DNA of 64,000 nucleotides, taken from positions 62,001 to 126,000 of the forward strand of contig NZ_AFRW01000118.1 in the NCBI RefSeq assembly GCF_000220985.1, in the 5' to 3' direction. This stretch comes from Nesterenkonia sp. F (lineage in GTDB: Bacteria; Actinomycetota; Actinomycetes; Actinomycetales; Micrococcaceae). Positions 35,515 to 45,312 of the stretch are shown here, piece after piece (position 1 is the first letter of the stretch; each line of letters starts with the position of its first letter). The notes beneath the pieces were generated by a model. That model worked only from the letters and a program-made list of their open reading frames with translations. It ran no database searches and was not told where the DNA came from. The position numbers and the translations under genes are program-made.

Positions 35515-36274
35515 CCCGGCCCGAGCGCCCGGAGGAGCCGGAGCCCCCGGACTTCTGAGACTTCTGAGACTTCTCAGCCTTCGCGGACTTCGCGCTCCGG
35601 CCCGAGGACTCGGAGATGCCGGCCGAGCGCACCGATCCGGCACGTCGTCCGCGGGCGACGCCGATCAACTCCTGGACCGCCTCGTCGTCGGCGCTGCGCA
35701 GCCAGCACAGCCCGACCGCATAGCCCGGCCGGTCCTCGAGCCGGCGGATGACCACGTCCTTGCGGGAGAGCATGCGGGCCACCGAGTTCGGCAGGACCAG
35801 CAGTCCGGCTCCGGAGGCGACGACCTCCATCGCCAGCCGCTCGGCGCGGGCCAGCTCGACGCCGGCGCGCGGGGCGTGGACGTCGAGGCTCGCGGGATCG
35901 ACCATGCCCGCCGGGTCCAGCAGCGATTCCTCGGCGATGTCCTCGGCGGTCACCGACTCCTCGGCCGCTGCGATCCAGTGGTCGCGCGAGGCGCAGACCA
36001 CCGGCTCCTCGCGGTAGAGCAGCACGCGGTGGAAGGTCTCGGGATCGTCGACGAGGGCATCGAGATCCTCGCCCTCGGGCAGCCGCAGATAGCCGACGTC
36101 GACGGTGCCGGCACGCAGCCGCTTCAACTGGCCGGCGTCGTCGAAGTACTCGACCTGCAGCCGGACCTCCGGGAAGCGGGCATGCCAGCGGGCGGCCCAT
36201 TTGTCCGGAGTGGCCCCGGGGATCGCGCCGAGGCGGAGCACCTCGCGCGGCGGGCCGGCGGCGTCGTCAGTCAC
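35411..36274 (-). CDS. LysR-type ligand-binding domain protein without DNA-binding domain
   Basis: 287 aa from a GTG at 36274 with TAGGCT six bases upstream. Residues 1-200 form a LysR effector domain (LRLGAIPGATPDKWAARWH, VDVGYLRLPEGEDLD, SGAGLLVLPNSVARML), but the winged helix that normally precedes it is absent. A Ser/Lys-rich and then Arg/Gly/Pro-rich basic tail of about 75 residues follows (KAEKSQKSQKS, RPRPGGGPRPGSRRGR). Similar tailed proteins occur in other Micrococcales as far as I recall. The tail is encoded opposite the end of thiE. It could bind nucleic acid through the tail or act as a partner protein; function unknown. Confidence 0.75.
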   Translation of the reverse strand: MTDDAAGPPREVLRLGAIPGATPDKWAARWHARFPEVRLQVEYFDDAGQLKRLRAGTVDVGYLRLPEGEDLDALVDDPETFHRVLLYREEPVVCASRDHWIAAAEESVTAEDIAEESLLDPAGMVDPASLDVHAPRAGVELARAERLAMEVVASGAGLLVLPNSVARMLSRKDVVIRRLEDRPGYAVGLCWLRSADDEAVQELIGVARGRRAGSVRSAGISESSGRSAKSAKAEKSQKSQKSGGSGSSGRSGRATPAGARGGRPRPGGGPRPGSRRGRPPRGRRPKR

Positions 36275-36331
36275 GCCCCCAGCCTATCTCTCCTCACCGC
36301 GCCCGGAGCAGGGCGCCCTCGTGGACGCTGA

Positions 36332-37612
36332 TCACTGCAGAGCGGTCTCCATCTCGCCCACCATGGTCTCGGCCGCCTCGGACGGATCCTGCCGGTCGAA
36401 GGCCACCTCGTCCTGAGCACGGATCACGATGTTCATGAACTGGCCGAAGCCGGACGGCGGCACCGGCACTCCGGAGGTCACCTGCTCCTCGACCTCGGAG
36501 ATGAACTCCGCGGCCTTCTGCTCCGGGCCGTCGGCATCCTCCAGGACCGCTTCGCGAACCTCGAGGTTGGCGGGCAGACCGCGCTCCATGCCGTTGATCT
36601 CGCCGGCCTCCTGGGAATTGGCGAAGAACTCGATGAACTGCTTCGCCTCCTCCGGGTGATCGGTGTCAGCACTGGCCGAGAGGAACATGGCTCCCTTGAT
36701 CCAGGAACCGTTCTCCGCGGCGCCTCCCGCACTGCTGGGCATGTGCAGCGGTTCCAGGGCCGCCCCGGAGGCGCCGCTCAGCGCGGAGAGTTGGGTGGCC
36801 CACCACGTCTGCATCGCCGATTCGCCGGCGCCCATCGGACCGTCCTCCGGGCCCAGTCCGCGGGTCTCCGAGATGAAGTCGGACGAGGGGAACCCCTCGC
36901 CCTCCACGAGCCCCTGGGTGAACTCCAGATATTCGGCCGCCTGGTCCACGGTCAGCGCAAGCTCGCCGCCCTCGGTGAACAGCTCCGCTCCCTGCTGACG
37001 CAGCCAGAGCTGCAGCCCCATCGGCTCGCCGAGGTTCGTGGCGCCATAGACGCCGTCCTCCGTCCCTTCACCGAGCTCGGCGGCGGCCTCCTGGTAGTCC
37101 TCCCAGGTCCAGGTGCTGTCGTCGGGCAGGTCCACGCCGGCCTCGTCGTAGAGGTCGGTGTTGGCCACCATGGAGAAGGCGACCACGCCGAGGCTGACCG
37201 CCATCAGACCGTCCTCGGTCTGTCCGCCCTCGACCGCCGCATCCTGGAACTCGGAGGTGTCGACGTCGGAGAGATCCAGCAGCGCGCCGCGCTCGGCGTA
37301 CTCCCGGATGTACTGCTCGTCCATCTGCATGATGTCCGGGGCGTCGCCGCCGGCCGACTGGGTGGCCAGCCTGTCCCAGTAGCCCGACCAGTCGCCGTAC
37401 TCGGCCTCCACCGTGATGCCGGGGTTCTCCTCCTCGAAGACCTCGATGATCTCCTCGGTGTTCTCGTGGCGGGTGTCGGATCCCCACCAGGTGAAACGCA
37501 GGGTGACGTCACCGTCGCCCTCGCCACCGCCGCCTCCGCCGCAGGCGGTCAGCGCCACAGCGCCGACCGAGAGCAGCGCGGCAGAGCGGATGCCTCGTGA
37601 ACTCCACGTCAT
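36332..37612 (-). CDS. Orphan ABC transporter sugar-binding lipoprotein
   Basis: 426 aa. A Sec-type signal ends in the lipobox LTAC with Cys24, followed by a Gly run. The body is a family 1 solute-binding protein (LRFTWWGSDTRHENTEEI, PDIMQMDEQYIREYAERG, TWTWEDYQEAAAEL, and a C-terminal GFGQFMNIVIRAQDE). It would deliver an oligosaccharide or sugar to a membrane permease, but none is encoded beside it. A dyad GAGTGA-N4-TCACTC 19 bp upstream of the start and a possible TTGACA -35 on the minus strand at 37754-37749 suggest regulated expression. Confidence 0.88.
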   Translation of the reverse strand: MTWSSRGIRSAALLSVGAVALTACGGGGGGEGDGDVTLRFTWWGSDTRHENTEEIIEVFEEENPGITVEAEYGDWSGYWDRLATQSAGGDAPDIMQMDEQYIREYAERGALLDLSDVDTSEFQDAAVEGGQTEDGLMAVSLGVVAFSMVANTDLYDEAGVDLPDDSTWTWEDYQEAAAELGEGTEDGVYGATNLGEPMGLQLWLRQQGAELFTEGGELALTVDQAAEYLEFTQGLVEGEGFPSSDFISETRGLGPEDGPMGAGESAMQTWWATQLSALSGASGAALEPLHMPSSAGGAAENGSWIKGAMFLSASADTDHPEEAKQFIEFFANSQEAGEINGMERGLPANLEVREAVLEDADGPEQKAAEFISEVEEQVTSGVPVPPSGFGQFMNIVIRAQDEVAFDRQDPSEAAETMVGEMETALQ

Positions 37613-37631
37613 GGTGTTCCTCCCTCATGTC

Positions 37632-37647
37632 GAGTGACCGTTCACTC
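37632..37647. promoter_or_regulatory. Dyad upstream of the orphan binding-protein gene
   Basis: GAGTGA-CCGT-TCACTC, 6-bp arms, 19 bp before the ATG at 37612. The position within the leader or over the promoter fits a repressor operator. The regulator is unknown and not adjacent. Confidence 0.45.
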
Positions 37648-37888
37648 ATCGCGCCGTGCGCCTTTCCGTCGATCGATGCGAGAGACCGGGAGAGGCGCCG
37701 GGGCGGCGAGGAACCGTACAGCCCCAGCATCGCGTGATTGCACTCACATGTCAACAGGCGCGATCACGAATCAACACCGTCTCGGGCTCGAGCCGCGACG
37801 ACCGCGCGGACCGGCCCACATCCTGCACAGGGCCGGCCCGGCGCGCCGTCGCGGCGAACACCAGGCGTCAGCAGGCGTCAGGCCGCCC

Positions 37889-38587
37889 TCAGGCCACCTT
37901 CGCCGTCAGGAAGTCCACTGCGCGACCCCAGGCCAGCGCGGCCTTCTCGGCGTCGTAGGTGCCGATCAGGTTCTCGTCGTTGTGGAAGGCGTGGCCGGCG
38001 TCGTAATAGTGGAACTCCACCTGCGCGCCTGACTCGTCGCGGATCTGCTGCTCCTGCTCACGGGCCTTCTCCACCGGGTACATCGCGTCCTGCTCGGCAT
38101 AGTGGCCCTGCACTGCGGCGGTCAGTCCGGTGTAGGCCTCCGGCACGGCCTGGCCGACGCCGTAGAACGGGACGGCCGCCGAGACCTTCTCGCCCTGCTG
38201 GGCGGCCAGGGCCAGCACGAAGCCGCCGCCCATGCAGAAGCCGATCGCCCCGACGGTCTTCGAGGTGACGGACTCATGGCCGAGCAGGAAGTCGGTGGCG
38301 CCGGCGAGCTGGCGCGCGCCCTCCTCGGCGGGCAGCTTGGACATCATCTCGCCGGCCTCCTCGCCGTCGTGGGTGATCCACCCGCCGTAGAGGTCCGGGG
38401 CCAGCGCCACGAAGCCCGCGGAGGCCAGCCGGTCGGCGACGTCCTTGATGTGGTCGGTCAGCCCCCACCACTCCTGGATGACGACCACCGCCGGCCCGGA
38501 GCCCGACGCCGGCAGCGCCAGATAGCCGTGGGCGGTGCCGCCCTCGATGTCGAAGGTGACGTTCTGGTGCGGAGTCTTCTCTGCCAT
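37889..38587 (-). CDS. Dienelactone hydrolase family protein
   Basis: 232 aa from the ATG at 38587 with AGGAGG five bases upstream. Alpha/beta hydrolase with the DLH features: VVVIQEWWGLTDHI (Glu that gates the nucleophile), nucleophile Cys118 in IGFCMGGGFVLALA, Asp in YAEQDAMYPV and His in YDAGHAFHND. In chlorocatechol breakdown DLH opens dienelactones to maleylacetate, but most family members have unknown ester or lactone substrates. It is monocistronic and divergent from gdhA. Confidence 0.92.
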   Translation of the reverse strand: MAEKTPHQNVTFDIEGGTAHGYLALPASGSGPAVVVIQEWWGLTDHIKDVADRLASAGFVALAPDLYGGWITHDGEEAGEMMSKLPAEEGARQLAGATDFLLGHESVTSKTVGAIGFCMGGGFVLALAAQQGEKVSAAVPFYGVGQAVPEAYTGLTAAVQGHYAEQDAMYPVEKAREQEQQIRDESGAQVEFHYYDAGHAFHNDENLIGTYDAEKAALAWGRAVDFLTAKVA

Positions 38588-38605
38588 GGATCCTCCTGGG
38601 GATGA

Positions 38606-40126
<1,521 letters not shown>

Positions 40127-40169
40127 GCGGCGCCGCCGCCGGCTCGGGATGCGGGCGGAGGCGGCGGGG

Positions 40170-40721
40170 TCAGCGCACCATGCGGAGCTCACGGGGGCCG
40201 AAGCTCTCGTCGAGCTCCGCCCCGCCGTCGAGGGCGAATCCGTGCCGACGATAGAAGCCCAGCGCCCGCGTGTTCCCCTCGGCCACCCAGAGCTGCGCCG
40301 GCCGGCCGCCGAGCACCGCCTCCAGCAGGGCGCCTCCGAGACCCCGCCCCTGGTGGGCGGCGAGGACGTAAAGGATGAACAGCTGCTCGTCACGAGCGGC
40401 GTGCGCCTCCGTGCACGGCCCGGAGAGCGCGACGCCGACCGGCGCGCCGTCGACGGCGGCCACGCGGGCGATCCGCCGCCCCTCGGCGAGCTCCGAGGAC
40501 GCCAGCAGCCCCTCCCACATGCCCCGACGGCGCTCCCGAGCGGCCTCGTCGTAGAAGCTCTCCGGCACTCGACCGGCGTAGGTCTCGGCCCAGGCGGTGT
40601 TCTGCACGCCGGCGATCGCGTCGGCCTCGCCGGGCAGCGGCTCGCGGATGCTGAGCGCGGCTCCGGCGGCGGGTCCGACGGCGGGTCCGGCGGCGGGTCC
40701 GGCGGCGGAAGGATGCTCCAT
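40170..40721 (-). CDS. GNAT-family N-acetyltransferase
   Basis: 183 aa. After an Ala/Gly/Pro repeat leader (AAGPAAGPAVGPAAG, encoded by 12-bp direct repeats) the GNAT fold follows, with the acetyl-CoA motif LYVLAAHQGRGLGGALLEA and the closing LGFYRRHGFALDG. Substrate is unknown. The repeated leader may not be part of the native fold, and a later start at the first Ile-Arg-Glu-Pro strand would remove it, but no clear internal start is present. Confidence 0.88.
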   Translation of the reverse strand: MEHPSAAGPAAGPAVGPAAGAALSIREPLPGEADAIAGVQNTAWAETYAGRVPESFYDEAARERRRGMWEGLLASSELAEGRRIARVAAVDGAPVGVALSGPCTEAHAARDEQLFILYVLAAHQGRGLGGALLEAVLGGRPAQLWVAEGNTRALGFYRRHGFALDGGAELDESFGPRELRMVR

Positions 40722-40760
40722 GCGCCCAGCGTAGGGGGCCGGCCGGGCCCGAGAGACGAA

Positions 40761-40827
40761 CGGCGTCCCGCTCCTGGATGCATCTCCGGCGCATGACGCG
40801 CGAGATACGTCCAGAAACGGGACGCCG
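40761..40827 (-). repeat. 67-bp hairpin element downstream of yceI
   Basis: Two 26-nt arms (40761-40786 and 40802-40827) around a 15-nt loop, beginning CGGCGTCCCG and inverted at the end. The four non-identical positions are all transitions, and three of them become G-U pairs when read as minus-strand RNA. This points to an RNA hairpin in the yceI transcript, about 64 nt after its stop. It is unrelated in sequence to the 60-bp family. Confidence 0.75.
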
Positions 40828-40890
40828 ATGCCGGCCAGCTGCGAAGCCGGCCGCCGGGTCAGCCTTGGAGCAGGTCGAGGCTTCGGCCGA

Positions 40891-41430
40891 TCACTCGCCC
40901 TGGTCGAGGACGAAGGCGACCTCCAGATCGATGGCGACCTTGTCGCCGACGAGCACGCCGCCGGCCTCCAGCGGAGCGTTCCAGGTCAGACCGAAGTCCT
41001 TGCGGGAGATCGCCGCGGAGGCGGAGAAGCCGGCGCGGGTGGCGCCGAACGGGTCCACCGCCTGGCCGCCGAACTCGGCTTCGAAGGTGACCTTCCGGGT
41101 CTCGCCGCGGATGGTCAGCTCGCCGGCGACCTCGAACTCCTCGCCCGAGGCCTTCACATCGGTCGCGCGGAAGGTCAGCTCCGGGTGGTTCTCGGCGTCC
41201 AGGAAGTCGCCGCCGCGGACGTGGGCGTCACGGTCGGCGCTCTTGGAGTCGAAGGAGGACGCACGGACGGTCGCCTCGACCGAGGCGGTGCCGTCCTCGC
41301 CGACGGTCAGCGTGCCGTCGGCCTCGCCGAAGGTGGCGCGCACCTTGGAGATGCCGGCGTGACGCACGGTCATGCCGATCTCCGAGTGGTGGGTGTCGAG
41401 CTTCCAGGTTCCGGGGGTCAGCTGAGCCAT
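40891..41430 (-). CDS. YceI-family lipocalin-like protein
   Basis: 179 aa without signal peptide. The YceI fold is clear: WKLDTHHSEIGMTVRHAGISKVRATF, VRASSFDSKSADRDAHVRG, DFLDAENHPELTF and ISRKDFGLTWN. These beta-barrel proteins bind polyisoprenoid-like amphiphiles and are often stress- or base-induced. AGGAG precedes the ATG. An AT-rich MarR-like dyad lies 106-124 bp upstream. Cytoplasmic location is expected because the leader is absent. Confidence 0.93.
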   Translation of the reverse strand: MAQLTPGTWKLDTHHSEIGMTVRHAGISKVRATFGEADGTLTVGEDGTASVEATVRASSFDSKSADRDAHVRGGDFLDAENHPELTFRATDVKASGEEFEVAGELTIRGETRKVTFEAEFGGQAVDPFGATRAGFSASAAISRKDFGLTWNAPLEAGGVLVGDKVAIDLEVAFVLDQGE

Positions 41431-41535
41431 GGGGTGGTCTCCTCACATCGTGGATGGGGCCGCAGACCGGGTCGGCCGGTCGACGGTCGGCCGGTCGGGC
41501 CGATCTGTCCGTGCACAACCGCGGTCGCCTCGCGT

Positions 41536-41554
41536 TTATTTCAAATCTGAATAA
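41536..41554. promoter_or_regulatory. AT-rich MarR-like dyad between yceI and fhaA
   Basis: TTATTTCA-AATC-TGAATAA is a near-symmetrical site in the 472-bp divergent gap 41431-41902 and is markedly AT-rich against its surroundings. MarR-family operators have this form and often stand before yceI genes. The rest of the gap shows a possible -10 TAGACT at 41827 for fhaA and no gene or tRNA that I can support. Confidence 0.5.
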
Positions 41555-41902
41555 CAATCCGGCCACGAGTTCCCGTGGCATCTCTCACAGTACCGCCCGC
41601 GGCGCGGCGCGCACCGCCCCCGAGACCCGCGACCGCCGGATCGGCTCCTCGCCGGGGCCCTGCCGCCGATCCCGTCCCCGGCCGACGGTGGTCGGGCCCC
41701 GAACCTCGGTGGGTGCGTCCCGGACGCCGCCCGGACGCTCCCTGGACGATGCCCCGGAGAGAGCCCCGGGAGGGTCCGATCCCGTTCGCGGACGCGGAGA
41801 GAAGCCTGCAGAATGGGCTGAGCCAGTAGACTCTTCGAAGACGCCCTGATGAGAACCCTCGACGACGGCGCCGCCGTCGCACAGGAGATGAAGGAGGTGC
41901 CG

Positions 41903-42745
41903 GTGGGCCTGCTCGACACGTTGGAGCGTGGCATCGAGAAAGCCGTCCGCGGCGCCTTCTCCGGACGCGGAGGGAGCCTCGGCCCCGTGGAGATCGCCAC
42001 AGCTGTCAGACGGCACATGGACCGCGAGTCCTTCACCATGAGCCAGGGACGCAGCTTCGTCCCGAACATCTACCGGATCCGCCTCTCCGCCGAGGACTTC
42101 GCCGAGGCGCGCCGCTACGGCGTCGCCCTCGCCGAGGAGCTCTGCGAGGAGATCATCCGGCACGCCGACTCGCAGGGATACACCCTGCTGGGACCGGTCA
42201 AGGCCACCTTCGTGAAGAACCTCGACCTCAAGCGCGGCCAGCTGGGCATCGAGTCGCAGACCGACCAGGACGCCGACGACGCCGGCCAGGAGTCCGACGC
42301 CGGCTCCGTCGGCGGCTCGCGGCCCGCTCCCCCGGCACCGGCCCCGGCCGCGCCCCAGCCGTCCCAGCCGGCGGCCCGACCGGCGCCGTCTCCCCAGGAC
42401 GACCTGGCGCCGACGATGGCCCAGCCCGCCGTGGGCGCGCCCGCCGTGGTCGGCGTCCTCGAGCTCGACGGCCGCCAGCACCGGCTGACGGCGGACAGCA
42501 CGGTGATCGGCCGCTCCTCCGGCGCCGACATCACCGTCGAGGACACCGGCGTCTCCCGTCGCCACGCCGAAGTCGTGGTCGAGGGCCGGCGCCACGTGGT
42601 CCGCGACCTCGGCTCGACCAACGGCACCTACGTCGACGGCACCCTGCTGCAGGGCGCCGGCAGCAGCGCCGAGCTGGCCGACGGCGCGCTGGTCTCGCTG
42701 GGCGGCGCGCGACTGCGCTTCCGCCTGACGCCGGGGGCCCGCTGA
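41903..42745 (+). CDS. fhaA: FhaA, FHA-domain protein of the wall-growth cluster
   Basis: 280 aa from a GTG at 41903, five bases after AAGGAGG; the product then starts MGLLDTLERGIEKAV like other FhaA proteins. Residues 1-120 are the DUF3662 domain and about 190-280 an FHA domain (IGRSSGADITVEDTGVSRRHAEV, LGSTNGTYVDG) that binds phosphothreonine. In mycobacteria FhaA binds phosphorylated MviN and links kinase signalling to lipid II flow. It is the first gene of the operon that runs to pknB. A Pro/Ala linker joins the domains. Confidence 0.95.
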   Translation: MGLLDTLERGIEKAVRGAFSGRGGSLGPVEIATAVRRHMDRESFTMSQGRSFVPNIYRIRLSAEDFAEARRYGVALAEELCEEIIRHADSQGYTLLGPVKATFVKNLDLKRGQLGIESQTDQDADDAGQESDAGSVGGSRPAPPAPAPAAPQPSQPAARPAPSPQDDLAPTMAQPAVGAPAVVGVLELDGRQHRLTADSTVIGRSSGADITVEDTGVSRRHAEVVVEGRRHVVRDLGSTNGTYVDGTLLQGAGSSAELADGALVSLGGARLRFRLTPGAR

Positions 42746-42746
42746 G

Positions 42747-43250
42747 ATGAGCGAACTCGCCGTCACCGTCCTGCAGTTCGGGCTGCTCCTGCTGCTCTGG
42801 ATCCTGATCCTGTCGATCGTCGGAGCCCAGGGCCGCGACCTCATGGTCTCCAAGAAGTCCCGCGCCTCCACCGCCGCGGCACGCTCTGCGCGGGCCTCCT
42901 CCGCCCCCGCCGAGGAGCGCGGCTCCACCAGCACGCCGCACGCCGGGGTCCAGCGACCGCGCCCCCGCACGCTGGCGGTCACCGACGGCCCGCTCGCCGG
43001 CACCACCCTGGAACTGGGGTCGGCGCCGATCATGATGGGCCGCGCCCAGGAGTGCACGCTGGTGCTCGACGACGACTACGCCTCCGGCAAGCACGCCCGG
43101 CTCTTCCCGCAGGGCTCGCGCTGGTTCCTGGAGGATCTGGGCTCGACCAACGGCACCTGGCTGGCCGAGGAGCAGCTCACCCGCGCCTCCACCGTCGAGC
43201 CGGGCGACCCGATCCGCATCGGCAAGACCGTCCTGGAGCTGAGGACGTAG
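42747..43250 (+). CDS. fhaB: FhaB/FipA, membrane-bound FHA-domain protein
   Basis: 167 aa. One membrane helix near the N-terminus (LLLLLWILILSIVG) tethers a cytoplasmic FHA domain at about 80-165 (MMGRAQECTLVLDDDYASGKHARL, LGSTNGTWLA). In mycobacteria the homologue FipA is phosphorylated by PknA and helps FtsZ-FtsQ contact under stress. It starts one base after the fhaA stop and is followed by the phosphatase gene. Confidence 0.95.
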   Translation: MSELAVTVLQFGLLLLLWILILSIVGAQGRDLMVSKKSRASTAAARSARASSAPAEERGSTSTPHAGVQRPRPRTLAVTDGPLAGTTLELGSAPIMMGRAQECTLVLDDDYASGKHARLFPQGSRWFLEDLGSTNGTWLAEEQLTRASTVEPGDPIRIGKTVLELRT

Positions 43251-43254
43251 CCCC

Positions 43255-45312
43255 GTGTCCCTGGTCTTCCGCTTCGCCGCCCGGTCCGACGCCGGCGCCG
43301 TGCGCCCCAAGAACGACGACTCCGGCTATGCGGGCCGGTACTTCGCCGTGGTCGCCGACGGGATGGGCGGCCATGCCGGAGGCGACGTCGCCAGCGCCTC
43401 GACGGTGCTGGACCTCGCCCATCTGGACACCCACGGCTTCGCCGACCCGGACACCGTGCTGCCCGACGAGATCCAGACCGCCAACGCGTTCCTCTCCAAG
43501 CTCGTCGGGGAGAACCCGAAGCTCGCCGGGATGGGCACCACGATCACCTCGCTGCTGGTCACCGGGGACCGGCTGCAGTTCGCCCACATCGGCGATTCAC
43601 GGGCCTACCGGCTGAAGAAGGGCCGGTTCCGCCAGGTCAGCAAGGACCACACCTTCGTCCAGCGGCTCGTCGACGAGGGGCGGCTGAACCCCGACGAGGC
43701 CGAGTTCCATCCGCACAAGAACGTGCTGATGCGCGTGCTCGGCGACGTCGACGCCTCGCCGGAGCTGGACATCACCAGCTTCCCGCTGGAGGCCGGCGAG
43801 CGCTGGCTGCTCTGCTCCGACGGGCTCAACGCCGTGGTCTCCGACCGGCTGATCGAGCAGAAGCTGCGCTCTCCGCAGTCGCTGGAGTCGATCGTCGAGG
43901 AGCTGGTCGACCTCACCATCGAGGGCGGCGCCCCGGACAACGTCACCGTCCTCTGCGTGGAGGTCGTCGAGGCCGGCGAGGGCGACCTGACGCCCAGCCG
44001 CGGCCTGCCGCTGAGCCGCCGCGCCGTCGCCGCGGCCGGACGCGCCCCGGGCGAGGAGGAGGCCGACGTCGGCCTGGCGAGCTCCGGGCTCGACGACATG
44101 GACGATGCGCACGACGCGGACGATGTGGACGACGACGCCGCACGCCCCGCCGCGGAGTCGACGGCGGCAGGCGGCGACGAGGCCGGCGGCGAGGCCGGCA
44201 GCGAGACCATGGAGCTGGTTCCGGTGGTCAACGCCGGAGCCCTGGCCGGCCACGCCCCCGACGCCGACGACGAGCTCTCCCCGCTCTCGGCGGCGATGCT
44301 CGACCAGTCGCACCGAGCCCGACCGCACCTGCTGGTCGGTGCGGCCGCCCAGGCCACCGAGACCGGCATGATCCCGGTGGTCCCGCGCAACGTCGACGAG
44401 CACCCGATGGCGGTGCTGCTCAACGGACAGCCGCTGATCCCGGTGCGCCACACCTATTCCGAGATGCTCGACGAGCACCGCACCGGGGCGGGATCCCGGG
44501 CCGCGGCCGAGGGCGGGTCCGGCGCAGGTGCCGGCGCAGGTGCCGGCGCAGAGTCAGACGCAGGGTCCGACGACGACGGCGACGTCGCCTCCGACGCGTC
44601 CTCGGACGACTCCGACGGCGCCTCGGTGGGAGCGGCCGCACCGGCCCGGGAGTCCTCGCCCGACGCGGGGGAGACGACCGGCGCCGACGAGCGCAGTGCG
44701 GAGCGCCGGCCCGACGACGCCGACCGGATCGATGACCTCGACGACCTCGACGAGGAGGAGATGGCGCTGGCCGCCGGAGCGACGACCCAGCGCCGGCGCC
44801 GGGCCTGGTTCCTGCCCACCTTCGTGACCCTTCTCACCCTGCTGCTGGCGGCGGTGCTCTTCCTGGGGTACGTCTGGACCCAGACGCAGTACTACGTCGG
44901 CGAGGAGGACGGCGAGGTGGCCGTGTTCAACGGCGTCTCGCAGTCGCTGGGACCGATCCGCCTCTCGGAGGCCGACGAGCACGTCGACATCGCCGTCGAC
45001 GACCTCAGCCCATACCACCAGGAGCGCGTCCGCCGCGGCATCCCGGCCGACGACCGGCGCCACGCCGAGAGCATCGTCACGCAGCTGCGCGGCACCCTCC
45101 CGGAGGACGCGCCCGGCGCCGACGATCCCGACCGGCGGCAGGACGGGGACCGGGACGCCGGGGAGTCGGACTCGGGCGGTGCGGACGGCTCGGACAGTCC
45201 GCAGCCCTCGGAGGAGAGCACCCGAGGCGCCTCGGGCAGCACGTCGGATTCGCAGGACGGACGGACATCGGCACAGGGCGCGGACTCGCGCGACGGAGGT
45301 GATCAGGGATGA
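43255..45312 (+). CDS. pstP: PstP, PP2C-family Ser/Thr phosphatase
   Basis: 685 aa from a GTG at 43255. Residues 1-240 are the PP2C domain with metal-binding Asp residues in RPKNDDSGYAG, VVADGMGGHAGGDV and GAPDNVTVL. A single membrane helix lies at about 519-542 (LPTFVTLLTLLLAAVLFLGYVW). The juxtamembrane part between them (about 245-515) is extremely rich in Asp, Ala and Gly and much longer than in Mycobacterium PstP (about 514 aa in total), and a further acidic extracytoplasmic tail follows. It reverses PknA/PknB phosphorylation. It overlaps rodA by ATGA. Confidence 0.95.
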   Translation: MSLVFRFAARSDAGAVRPKNDDSGYAGRYFAVVADGMGGHAGGDVASASTVLDLAHLDTHGFADPDTVLPDEIQTANAFLSKLVGENPKLAGMGTTITSLLVTGDRLQFAHIGDSRAYRLKKGRFRQVSKDHTFVQRLVDEGRLNPDEAEFHPHKNVLMRVLGDVDASPELDITSFPLEAGERWLLCSDGLNAVVSDRLIEQKLRSPQSLESIVEELVDLTIEGGAPDNVTVLCVEVVEAGEGDLTPSRGLPLSRRAVAAAGRAPGEEEADVGLASSGLDDMDDAHDADDVDDDAARPAAESTAAGGDEAGGEAGSETMELVPVVNAGALAGHAPDADDELSPLSAAMLDQSHRARPHLLVGAAAQATETGMIPVVPRNVDEHPMAVLLNGQPLIPVRHTYSEMLDEHRTGAGSRAAAEGGSGAGAGAGAGAESDAGSDDDGDVASDASSDDSDGASVGAAAPARESSPDAGETTGADERSAERRPDDADRIDDLDDLDEEEMALAAGATTQRRRRAWFLPTFVTLLTLLLAAVLFLGYVWTQTQYYVGEEDGEVAVFNGVSQSLGPIRLSEADEHVDIAVDDLSPYHQERVRRGIPADDRRHAESIVTQLRGTLPEDAPGADDPDRRQDGDRDAGESDSGGADGSDSPQPSEESTRGASGSTSDSQDGRTSAQGADSRDGGDQG

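Noticed and set aside
33961-35643. 560-aa fusion of haloacid dehalogenase with an upstream domain
   Set aside because: The upstream part is antisense to thiE; the ATG at 34659 with GGGAG gives a standard-length enzyme.
41431-41902. tRNA-Leu or a small gene before fhaA
   Set aside because: A tRNA-Leu often stands here in relatives, but no cloverleaf was found; the 84-aa frame at 41575 is Pro/Arg-rich with no start signal.
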